Assembly: GCF_032854445.1 (NCBI RefSeq)
Contig: NC_088305.1
Span: 19,639,717-19,703,716 of the forward strand
Source of the DNA: Liolophura sinensis
Taxonomy: Eukaryota; Mollusca; Polyplacophora; Chitonida; Chitonidae
Direction: 5' to 3'
DNA length: 64,000 nucleotides
Part shown: positions 45,717 to 55,439 of the stretch, one piece after another
Layout of the letters: the number at the start of each line of letters is the position of its first letter
How positions within the stretch are numbered: the first letter of the stretch is position 1
Notes under the pieces: model-generated
What the model was told of the DNA's origin: nothing
Databases searched by the model: none
Seen by the model: only the letters and a program-made list of their open reading frames with translations
Program-made: the position numbers and the translations under genes

Positions 45717-47124
45717 GCTTTCAGTAAACAGTGTGGATGGTGGTTGGTTTTGTGAAAAGATATGTATGGTCTAGAGTTTTCTTGTTCCTCATTTTAACGA
45801 TATAGTACAATTGATATAGTAAAATTGGCCTAGGGGAATTGTGTTTAGCATGTTAGCAGTCCATCCAACCATTTCTTTGTAAAGACTCCGTAGTGCTTGT
45901 AGCCGTGTGCGACAAACATGTACCACATGTAATCTGTATCGTTGGATTGAAACTTACCACACTGGGATAGGTTAAAAACTGGTAGGTGTGGTGTCTCTAA
46001 GATGTCCTGTACCAATGGTTATTCGGACGTGGACCCCTAAGGATATGAACCCTTAAGGATATGAGTCCATAGGACACCAGCGCTTAACCCTTATTTTAAA
46101 TCTGTACATGAACATACAGCTATGTACTTTAGATGTGGAAATTTGTTTCCTGTGTGAAATTCATTTCCTTTTATAATACAAACCAAGGTTAAAAAAATTT
46201 AAAATCTTTCCAGTAAATATGTAAAAGTTTACACAAAATTGTGACAAAACATGAAAATTCAATCAAAAGTGTTAAATGTTTTAGGTAATAAATAAGATAA
46301 CATAAATGTAATTCTAATAACATTTTAGATAAAATTTGTGTGAAAACAAAAAAATAGTTGTTCTCCGATAAAAAAAAAGTGAATATGGTATATCGTAAAT
46401 GTTTCCATCTTAAGCTTATTTCAAAAGAGTGTTAACATGAAAGAAGTATTGTTTTCATACAAAAATATTAAAATGTTCTAGAATTTAAAAGCAAGGAACA
46501 CATGTCTAAGCGTAAGATACATAGACGTCTGCTCATGTCCAGAATTAAGCTAAGGACTATGTGTTCGTGCCCTAAGGGCTTGTGTGCTGTTGGGCTCCTT
46601 TCCCTTAGGGCTTATGTCGTATACTCATTCCAGAGAGTCAGCATTATAAACTCGACAATTCAATCAACAAACTGCCACGTTGCCCCCTATCTTGTTCAAT
46701 GTTGCTATAAGAATATAGGAGATCCCAACGAATAAAAAAAAAGTACCGAAAGGAAAACAACGGACAAAATTTACTGCGTGAAATTTAATCAGTTAAAGGA
46801 TTAATTACTTTACAAACATTTTTTTTATCAATTACAACATTAAATTCTTGATAATTTGTTGAAAAAAAGTTCGTCTCCCATCGTTGGTTGTCCTTTCTTA
46901 GCCTTGTAGACATAAAATGACAATTTTGGTAAAAAAATAATTGACCGTTACGTCTTTTGGATACCGGCTCAGTTTGCCAGAAACTCACATAGACATTTCC
47001 GTCGAGATATTCTGTCACAGATAATGTTTCGGGACTCCAGGGCATCCATGTCGTGTAAGTAATATTTCCCCAGCACGCCGGTCCTTTATCCGGTGGATGG
47101 CATCCCCATCTTTAGCTGGATGGT
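45717..47124. other. Intergenic between convergent genes
   Basis: AT-rich 3' flanks of POLR1D and the minus-strand MGC gene. AATAAATAAG near 46290 may be a poly(A) signal for POLR1D. No gene was recognised. Confidence 0.4.
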
Positions 47125-47931
47125 TTACTTGGCCCCATTTCTCAAACACCTCTCCATCCAGGCGTCCAGGAACTGCATCTCCAGCTGTCGCTTGGGGTTC
47201 TCCATGGGTGTGCCGGGAATAGACAACTCTGCCCGGTACACACCTGTGAGGTCCGGGGCTTGGCGGGGACCTTTTGCTGACTTTGGACGCTGTGCACTGG
47301 TTGGATCGAAATCGTGGCTGTTTGCCTTTGGTGCTTCTAACTGTCTTGGAATTGAAGCTTGAAGCTTGTCCTTAGGCACAGTGGCAATCATACGTGAGGG
47401 TTGCAATGCGCTTTTGCCCACGGATCCCTCACTCCAGGCATTGTGAAGAACAGTGGGCTTAGGTATTCGTGTATCCTCATTGGGCAACACTGAGCGGGTT
47501 CGGGAAACTGGGACCCGGGGAGAGACCGTGGACCAATAATCTGTCAGACTTACGTCATCTTCCAGGTCATCCCTGAGTAAGTCATCTTCAGTACTGGAGT
47601 TTCCTTCCGAGATTGATGTTCTTGTCTTCTCTTTTAGAAGATTTGGTGTGTTTACGGGCACAGAAGTGTCCAGGCGAGTATCAGGCAGGCATTCTGAAGA
47701 TGAAATGCTCTGTACTTCCAGCAGATTGTCTTCAGTCCTGAAGTACAATGGTGTTTCTTCACCGTCTAATGCGCTCAGGGTCCTTGTGGAGAACAGAATA
47801 GATTCTTTCTTATCGTTGATAGCTTGTTTCTTGACTTTTTTCTTCCACCAGGTTGTGACAAACTTAATTTCCCGTTTTCTGCTGACAATTTCCTCAGCAG
47901 TTGTGACTACTTTTGACGTTTTACATCCCAT
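47125..47931 (-). CDS. Unrecognised, probably N-myristoylated protein
   Basis: An uninterrupted 268-residue frame that I do not recognise. The N-terminus MGCKTSK fits dual lipid anchoring (myristate on Gly2, palmitate on Cys3), followed by a basic patch WWKKKVKK (about residues 28-35). The middle is acidic and Ser/Thr-rich, predicted disordered, with DDLLRDDLEDD (about 116-126). The C-terminal 70 residues include PKSAKGPRQAPDLTGVY and a hydrophobic-charged helix MQFLDAWMERCLRNGAK at the very end, which looks like the conserved, possibly partner-binding part. No transmembrane segment is seen. It is likely a cytoplasmic-face adaptor on membranes or cilia, by inference only. Composition and length favour a real gene over a chance frame. 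A CRE palindrome lies 84 bases upstream. Confidence 0.7.
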   Translation of the reverse strand: MGCKTSKVVTTAEEIVSRKREIKFVTTWWKKKVKKQAINDKKESILFSTRTLSALDGEETPLYFRTEDNLLEVQSISSSECLPDTRLDTSVPVNTPNLLKEKTRTSISEGNSSTEDDLLRDDLEDDVSLTDYWSTVSPRVPVSRTRSVLPNEDTRIPKPTVLHNAWSEGSVGKSALQPSRMIATVPKDKLQASIPRQLEAPKANSHDFDPTSAQRPKSAKGPRQAPDLTGVYRAELSIPGTPMENPKRQLEMQFLDAWMERCLRNGAK

Positions 47932-48014
47932 GTCGCGTGTGATCAGTCACCTCAGTGTGTGTAGTACGTCAGTTCACACTAGAGTGATTTGCAGAAGTAG
48001 TGTCGCTGTGTTTG

Positions 48015-48022
48015 TGACGTCA
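48015..48022. promoter_or_regulatory. CRE palindrome TGACGTCA
   Basis: A perfect 8-base CREB/ATF site inside GTGACGTCACAGTCACG, 84 bases upstream of the minus-strand start codon at 47931. A chance match is possible. Confidence 0.45.
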
Positions 48023-48265
48023 CAGTCACGTTCAGCGATGCCGTGTATCGTTGCTCGGCACAAAACAGAATCTCGCATTAGGGCAGAAGTGTTGCTCTAT
48101 CATTCCGGTCAAACGTTCATATGCTGTGTACGTTCACCTGAAATTATGATAACAATACTGGAAAATTGTCTCTGTGGGCGTGTTTTCAGTGCCAACCTGT
48201 ATAACCGATGTCGAATCTGTGTGCGTGACGTTGTTCGTAAGGCTGTAATGTGTCCATAAAGACAT

Positions 48266-48364
48266 GGCGCGCTAAGCAACGTCACGACGGCGTCGCTCGG
48301 TGAACGTCGGTAATCATCGGCTGTGTGTATATGAGGAAGGTGTGTTAGGCTGTAAGATTAGGCA
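48266..48364 (+). repeat. Direct repeat D4, left copy
   Basis: Matches 49668-49749: GCTAA(G/T)CAACGTCACGA and ACGTCGGTAATCATCGGCTG, then 'ttgaggag' and 'attaggca' variants. Confidence 0.75.
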
Positions 48365-48558
48365 CTTTTTTTTAAGGAAATGATAAGTTCCGATTAAATA
48401 AATCGTCTTTAGAAAAAGCCTCTTTCGTCCAATGAAGTTAGTATACACCATTTTTATGCACTATTTGAGAATTCAGACTGTACGGCGATTCGCTCGGTGT
48501 GAACGGAACTTAAAAGACTTGAAAAATTAGATCTGAAGCAAAAGAACACGCGGCTTCG

Positions 48559-48717
48559 TAGCAAATGGTTTGCCAGCAACCTGCGGATGATCGTGGGTTT
48601 CCCCCCCGATCTGCCCGGTTTCCTCCCACCATAATGCTGGCCGGTGTCGTCTAAGTGAAATATTCTTGAGTACGGCGTAAAACACCAATCAAATAAATAA
48701 ATAAATCATAGCAAATG
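48559..48717 (+). repeat. 5'-truncated SINE with 9-bp target duplication
   Basis: TAGCAAATG at 48559-48567 and 48709-48717 flanks body 48568-48708, which holds the 3' half with intact tail CCAATCAAATAAATAAATAA. Confidence 0.85.
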
Positions 48718-48789
48718 TTATCAGATGTTATCGGAGCAAATGTTATCAGAACCGGCATCTGACAAGTATCATTATACGTAGCATAGTAA

Positions 48790-49445
48790 GTATACAGATC
48801 ACAACATCTGTTTATTCAGTGAGCAACGTTTCGGTATAGGTACCAATACCCTTATCAAGCATAATGATCTAATGGGCTATGTTTTCGATTTCAACATATG
48901 GACAATAGAAGAAACATACAACAGATTGACAAGAGAGAATACATTGGGGGTACTAACAAATGAACAATAGAAGAAATATACGTCAGATAATCAATAGACA
49001 TTAACAACTATGGGCAAAGGTGTGTCAGGATGTCAGGGTAGTTTACGGTTTGTCTCCTGAAAAGAGATCACTGTAGGCAGGGGGAATTAGAAAACCATTG
49101 TCTCGGTGAATGCGTGGCTTTGGTTGGCGTATTTCAGTGGCTTTCATCAGCTTTATTGTAGTGGTGTTGGTTATATTAGTTTTCAAGGGTCTGACACTTG
49201 ACCAGTCAGTCGTATGGAGGGGATTTAACATTATGTGACCTGAGATGGGAGTTCTGCAATTTTTTGGTTCTTCTTGTGGCTCTAAGTGGTAATGAACGAG
49301 AGGTTTCTGCAGTGTAATGCTGGTTACAAGAGCATTTGATTTCATAAATACAACTTTTGGAGGGGATGAGGGGGGGGGGGGGCGAGTTGCTTGAGGTCGT
49401 TTTCCTGAAGCGTTTAAAGACCTTTGAGAGTCTTGCTGCCACTAA
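48790..49445 (-). mobile_element. Penelope-like retroelement, broken 3' end
   Basis: Minus-strand frames at 49442-49206 and 49345-49043 read as the C-terminal GIY-YIG endonuclease region of Penelope-like elements: a CIYEIKCSC..HYTAETSRSL core, followed in the other frame by DWSSVRPL and a NGFLIPPAYSDLF end. The overlap of two frames shows a frameshift, and no reverse transcriptase is left, so this is a dead fragment. The downstream untranslated part (48875-48790) contains a hammerhead-like element. Confidence 0.7.
48823..48870 (-). ncRNA. Hammerhead-ribozyme-like motif in the Penelope remnant
   Basis: The minus strand reads CTTGATAAG, then GGTAT..ATACC able to pair as stem II, then CGAAACG. 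This order matches the hammerhead core CUGAUGA-stem II-GAAA with substitutions in the first box. Penelope-like elements are known to carry such ribozymes. This copy is probably inactive. Confidence 0.4.
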
Positions 49446-49667
49446 AAATGATGCCCTGGACTGTTTTAAAAGGCGTCTTATCGGGTACCCGATTTTTCAG
49501 TAGCAGTAACACTCTCAAAGACATTCCCACTCCAGAACTGAAGTATTGGTACCTCTGCCAGAAGTTCCTCTTATGTTCACTTACTTGATTATGAGAGACA
49601 TGTTTTCAAAGAGTACATGGTACCTACTGTTTCTTTTTATTTGTTTGTAATATAGCTACCAAATGTT
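49446..49667. other. Unassigned sequence beside Penelope remnant
   Basis: Could be more of the element, but no protein similarity was recognised. Confidence 0.3.
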
Positions 49668-49749
49668 GGCATGCTAATCAACGTCACGATGGGGACGTCG
49701 GTAATCATCGGCTGCGTGAATTTGAGGAGAAAGTAAAATTAGGCAACTG
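49668..49749 (+). repeat. Direct repeat D4, right copy
   Basis: Partner of 48266-48364. Together they bracket the SINE and the Penelope remnant. Confidence 0.75.
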
Positions 49750-50056
49750 TAACCAAACCAAAAATGGTTTTGGTTTGTTGTTTTCAATGACAGACATACA
49801 AGGGGTTTGTCAAGTAGAGGGCGTAAGAGTATGGTTTGCTCCAGACAAGCTCTAGTTTCATCAGCCTGTAAACCTGACCACTTTCATGTAAGTCAAACAG
49901 TAATCATATGCATTTTTAACATTTTTCAAGTGGCATATTTTGCTTGAGTTTGGTTGATCCATCTCCTACATAGGATTACTTAAGGCGTTTTCTGATTATT
50001 TTTTATTGCGAAAAACTAAACTGTTGGCATCAAAAGTATCATTTTAAGACCTTTAT

Positions 50057-50278
50057 GCAGTGGCCTCTGTGGGTCAGTTGGTTAGCGCGCTAGCGCAGCT
50101 TAATGGCCCAGGAGTCTCTCACCAATGCTCATGCTGGCTTCCTCTCCGGCCTTAAGTGGTAAGTTCTTCCAGCAACCTGCGGATGGTCGTGGGTTTGCCC
50201 CGGGCTGTGCCCGGTTTCCACCCACCATAATGCTGGCCACCGTCGTATAAGTGAAATATTTTTGAGTACGGCGATGAA
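50057..50278 (+). repeat. SINE with complete head, tail lost
   Basis: The best 5' end in the window: GGCCTCTGTGGGTCAGTTGG then TTAGCGCGCTAGCGCAGC. It stops abruptly in GAGTACGGCG without the AATAAA tail. The box B region is deleted (CACCAATGCTCATGCTGGC). Confidence 0.9.
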
Positions 50279-50734
50279 CTCAAAAATTATGGGGTTTAAT
50301 CAGGCATCGAATCATGTAGAAGGTTATAACATCTGTAATCTACCTCGCTTGACGCTCTGCGTATATGGAGGAATAGCAACCAGTTTCAGGGAGCGTGAGC
50401 TAGATTCGAACATGCGACCTCACAGGTCAACAATTGCTGGCGCAACAGCTGGTGGTGGTAAACAACTATCACAAAGCAAAGGCATCAAATAATGCCACAC
50501 GTATATTTTGGACATGTTTAATCGGTCTTTGTTAGGCTTTTTTTTTACAAAGTCAACAATTATGACACCATCAACACCTAACATAAACTTATTGTATACG
50601 TTACGTCACATTTTTGTGATTTAAAGGGAATTAGAAACGACAAAAATAACCATATCTGAATCTAAAACATTGGAGCATAAAATACGGCCATAATCTACTA
50701 GCCCAAACAAAGGAATATCAGAAACGATATAAAT

Positions 50735-51040
50735 ATAAAGACTTATAGCATAGAGAGTAAAACCAGAGCAACGACGACAGTATGATAGTTAACAAATGGT
50801 AACACGTGTTCAGTGAAAGACGGCCTCTTTGTCAATTTACCTCAATCAGGATTTTATTCCAACTTCATGTAAAAGCGTAAATAGTAACTTACACGCCCCC
50901 TAGCTCCATTTCTTAAATAGAATGACTCAACATGCTGTGTTGTCATCACATTTAACATACAATCATACTAAAACAATAAAAAGGTACCAGTCCACGGGGA
51001 TGCTTAGTCCACCAGCAGAATCCTGGTTTATTCAGGAAAG
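50735..51040 (+). repeat. Dispersed repeat family R1, copy 4
   Basis: Same landmarks and order as 4060-4500, including TTTGTCAATTTACCTCA, GTTGTCATCACATTTAACAT and ACGGGGATGCTTAGTCCA. Confidence 0.75.
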
Positions 51041-52849
51041 GGCTATCGAATCGCACATCTTGCATAAATGTGGGAGGTGCAAATGTGTCCTTGGGTTATC
51101 TCCCTTGGGTCTCACATTTATACTGCTCCAGGTAAACGAAAGTGGTTTGGGTCTAAGACTCGAAACAGCTATCATCCAGAAGATTGAAAATCGTTGTTAT
51201 ATAACTAGCCAAAAAAACAGAGACATCACCAAGGCATGGTCTTCTACTAACAACTCTCTTGTATACATAGGCGTACTATTTTAAATATTGATTTTGACCT
51301 CATTACAGCTTACGACAAGCCCCCACCCTCCGCCACTTTTTTTTTTTTAAATTTATAAAACATGGACGAAATCCTTGAGTTGCCCTCTCTCTGATATACA
51401 CTTCCGCGGCGCATGTGTAAGGACCGTCCTGGGGCCAATCCTCCAATGTGGTGCCTGAAAGCCTCATACAGCAATTTTTCCTAATTTACCATGAACGCTT
51501 TTCCGATTTCCTCAGCCATCAAATCGATAGAGGAGTCCTAAAATGTTAAACATAAGAGGTCCCATCGGCTTGTAGCAACGTAATAGTAATAAGCGAATTG
51601 GCATTTCATGAGTCTCGTGAGTTCACGGAGGTTTAGGCTAAACAGTTAAGGTGGGGGGCTCTCTCAAGACATGATTTTACGGTAGTTGCTAACCATGCTC
51701 CTTACACCTCTAACTTTCGCTTTACATCACTGCCACCAATAGACAAGCTTGACCTTTGGAGTCTTTGAGACGCACGTAGGCTGCTTTAGGCCTAGCTTCA
51801 TCACTTGTCTCCTCCTTGTATACTTGTATACAACATCACGAAAACGGAACTATTTAATCGCCATTCATCAATAAAATTGTTTCAGATTTTGGTTAGAATC
51901 ATGTTGTACATACTCTGAATAAAGAGAATGCATGTGTATAAAGTATTAGAGACAAAGGTTGAGACGGTTTGTTTGTGCCTCATCACCGTGACCCTAGTGA
52001 CCTCGGCGTTGTTTACGAATTGTGCACTAAATTTGCTGTTGGTGGCACTGCTGTAAAGCGAAAGGTAGAGAGTGATGCATGCACTGTGAGGAGTATGGTT
52101 GCTAAAGGCAACGTTGAACCGACCGACATGACTATGCGGTATGACCAAACCTGCATGAACCGAAATGCCAATTCGGTTTATATACCAACATGGTAAGATC
52201 GATCTATATTCGCCAGGCAGTATTGGTTACTAACTCATTCAGTTGTATTTAGAAGCCTGAAAGACGTAACAGGAAGAGATTTTTATGGATGGAGAATTTT
52301 TTTCTATTTGTGGACGACTTATCGATGTAGAAACTAACAACGTCATCAAGTCAATAACTTTAAAAGATTAAAACAAATATTTTAATCGTAATTGTCTCAG
52401 AAATGGGATAGAAATTGAGACCAAAACGGCAACAGCCATTTTGTTCTGACGTGCTTGATAACGTCATAAATCATAAAACTTTTGGAATAAAACATCTGGA
52501 ATTCTCAGTGAGTAGGCCATGTAGGTGCGCCGTGGGGTAGAGCAACCGGAATCACGATTTCCCGCCACTCGAACGCGACAAAACAGAGTTTAGATGACGT
52601 AGTCAGAGACTGACGCGACCTCAGGTTATAGAAATAACTCTATTCTGTTATAGAGATTCTATAACATGGTGACACTTTTCATTTTTTCAATGTGCGTTTT
52701 CATTTGCTTACTTTGAATTGCAAAGTCTCTTATTATACAACATCACGAAAACAAATAGGTGTGCTCTTTAAACTTCACGATGTATATATACATTTGGTTT
52801 AGTATTGCCTTTTCTTTCAGGTTGTACATCCATTAGAATCTCTTCCCAA
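51041..52849. other. Intergenic or SLC28 3' region; terminal exon not found
   Basis: The last SLC28 coding exon and 3' untranslated region should lie at or below the array on the minus strand. No sequence here could be confidently matched to a CNT C-terminal tail, which is poorly conserved. Confidence 0.35.
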
Positions 52850-55258
52850 TATTGGCTACCGTCCAGCACTGTTATTCGGCCAAACAAGCCGTGAGAAAGC
52901 AGTGCTAACTTACCGGCTATATAAGCTGTGAGGAAACAGTTCTGACTTACCGGGTATACAAGCCGTGGGGAACAGTGCTGATTTACCGGCTATTTAAGCC
53001 GTGAGAAAGCAGTGCTAACTTACCGGCTATATAAGCCGTGGGGAACAGCGCTGATTTACTGGCTATGTAAACCGTGAGAAAGCAGTGCTAACTTACCGGC
53101 TATATAAGCTGTGAGGAAGCAGTTCTGACTTACCGGCTATGTAAGCCGTGAGAAAGCAGTGCTAACTTACCGGCTATACAAGCTGTGAGGAAGCACTACT
53201 GACTTACCGGCTATACAAGCTGTGAGGAAGCAGTACTGACTTATCGGCTATACAAGCCGTGAGAAAGCAGTGCTAACTTACCGGCTATACAAGCTGTGAG
53301 GAAGCAGGACTGACTTATGGGCTATACAAGCAGTGAGGAAGAAATGCTGGCTCACCGGCTATACAAGATGCAAGGAAGCAGTTCTGACTTACCGGCTATA
53401 CAAGCCGTGAGAAAGCATTGCTAACTTACTGGTTATACAAGCTGTGAGGAAGCACTACTGACTTACCGGCTATACAAGCTGTGAGGAAGCAGTACTGACT
53501 TATCGGCTATACAAGCCGTGAGAAAGCAGTGCTAACTTACCGGCTATACAAGCTGTGAGGAAGCAGGGCTGACTTATGGGCTATACAAGCTGTGAGGAAG
53601 CAGTACTGACTTATCGGCTATACAAGCTGTGAGGAAGCAATGCTGGCTCACCGGCTATACAAGATGTGAGGAAGCAGTGCTAACTTACCGGCTATATAAG
53701 CTGTGAGGAAGCAGTTCTGACTTACCGGCTATGTAAGCCGTGAGAAAGCAGTGCTAACTTACCGGTTATACAAGCTGTGAGGAAGCAGCACTGACTTATG
53801 GGCTATACAAGCTGTGAGGAAGCAGTGCTGGCTCACCAGCTATACAAGATCTGAGGAAGCAGTGCTGGCTCACCAGCTATACAAGATGTGAGGATGCAGT
53901 GCTGATTTACCGGCTATACAAACCGTTAGAAAGCAGTGCTAACTTACCGGCTATACAAGCTGTGAGGAAGCAGTTCTGACTTACCGGCTATACAAGCCGT
54001 GAGAAAGCAGTGCTAACTTACCGGCTATACAAGCTGTGAGGAAGCAGGACTGACTTATGGGCTATACAAGCTGTGAGGAAGCAATGCTGGCTCACCAGCT
54101 ATACAAGATGTAAGGAAGCAATTCTGACTTACCGGATATACAAGCTGTGAGGAAGCAGTGCTGACTTACCGGCTATACAAGCTGTGAGGAAGCAGTGCTG
54201 ATTTACCGGCTATACAAGCAGTGAGGAGGCAGGACTGACTTACCGGCTATACAAGCTGTGAGGAAGAGGGACTGACTAACGGGCTATACAAGCTGTGAGG
54301 AAGCAGTTCTGATTACCGACTATACAGACTGTGAGGAAGCAGTACTGACTTATCGGCTATACAAGCCGTGGGAAGAGTGCTGACCTACCGGGTATACAAG
54401 CCGTGGGGAACAGTGCTGACTTACGGGCTATACAACTGTGAGGAAGCAGGACTGATTTACCGGCTATACAAGACTTCAGGAAGCAGCACTGACTTACCGG
54501 CTATACAATGTGTGAGGAAGCAGTGTTGACTTACCGGCTATACAAGCTGTGAGGAAGCAGCACTGACTTATGGGATACACGAGCTGTGAGGAAGCAGCAC
54601 TGACTTACCGGCTATACAAGCTGTGAGGAAGCAGCGCTGACTCACCGGTTATACAAGCAGTGAGGAAGCAGTGCTGACGTACGGGATACACGAGCTGTGA
54701 GGAAGCAGTGCTGACTCACCGGCTATACAAGCTGTGAGGAAGCAGTGCTGACGTACGGGATACACGAGCTGTGAGGAAGCAGCACTGACTTACCGGCTAT
54801 ACAAGCTGTGAGGAAACATTGCTGATTTACCGGCTATACAAGCTGTGAGGAAGCAGTGCTGACTTACCGGCTATACAAGCTGTGAGGAAGCAATGCTGAC
54901 TTACTTGCTATACTTGTTTATTTTTATTTATTTAATTGATTGGTGTTTTACGCCGTACTGAAGAATATTTCACTTATACAACGGCTGCCAGAGTTATGGT
55001 GGGAGGAAACCAGGCCGAGTTCGGCAGAAACCAACGACCATTGGTGAGAGGCTCCTGGGTAATTACGCTGCTCTAGTGCGCTAATCAACTGAGCCACCGA
55101 GACCCCTACCAGCTATACCAGCTGTGAGGAAGCAGTACTGACTTACCAGCTATACAAGCTTTAGGAAGCAATGCTAGCCTACCGAGTTATACAAAATGTG
55201 AGCAAGCAGTACTGACTTACCGGGTTATACAAGCTGTGAGGAAGCAGTACTGACTTAC
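52850..55258 (-). repeat. 37-bp array of exon end plus 5' splice donor, about 60 copies
   Basis: On the minus strand the unit is TGCTTCCTCACAGCTTGTAT, 'agccg|gtaagtcagtac'. Its first 25 bases equal the last 25 bases of the SLC28 exon ending at 55259, and its last 12 equal the intron start with donor GTAAGT. Most units keep GTAAG or GTGAG; some have lost the GT. In the part near 52.86-53.5 kb, two unit types (CCGTGAGAAAGC and CTGTGAGGAAGC on plus) alternate, a 74-base higher-order repeat. A SINE interrupts the array at 54917-55106. Confidence 0.95.
54917..55106 (-). repeat. SINE inserted in the donor array
   Basis: Reverse copy from tail TTTATTTTTATTTATTTAAT to head TGAGCCACCGAGACCCC, with the middle deleted. 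Array units continue on both sides. The flanks 'acttgctatac' and TACCAGCTATAC may be the target duplication, but the array itself makes this ambiguous. Confidence 0.9.
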
Positions 55259-55439
55259 CGGCTATACAAGCTGTGAGGAAGCAGGCAACGTTCCCGGCTA
55301 TCATGGCGCGAACGACAAGCGAAGAGAGATCCTTTCGTCGTGATGGAGCGATGGCTCCTAGACCCCCGAGTGTGACCCCAATTGACCCGATGTTTGAAAA
55401 TCCACACAGTGCATACGTGGCGATCACTTCTGATCTCAT
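55259..55439 (-). CDS. SLC28 exon with [10 protein letters not shown] and ACFLTACIA end
   Basis: 60 codons plus one base. The acceptor ends CACTAAG. The donor used in the figure is the array-proximal GCCG|GTAAGT, but any of the array's donors could serve. Confidence 0.92.

Noticed and set aside
47648-48259. 203-codon plus-strand frame opposite the MGC protein
   Set aside because: It mostly mirrors the minus-strand gene and has no recognisable family.
52850-55258. CRISPR-like array
   Set aside because: The units are contiguous with no unique spacers, and the genome is animal. It is a minisatellite.
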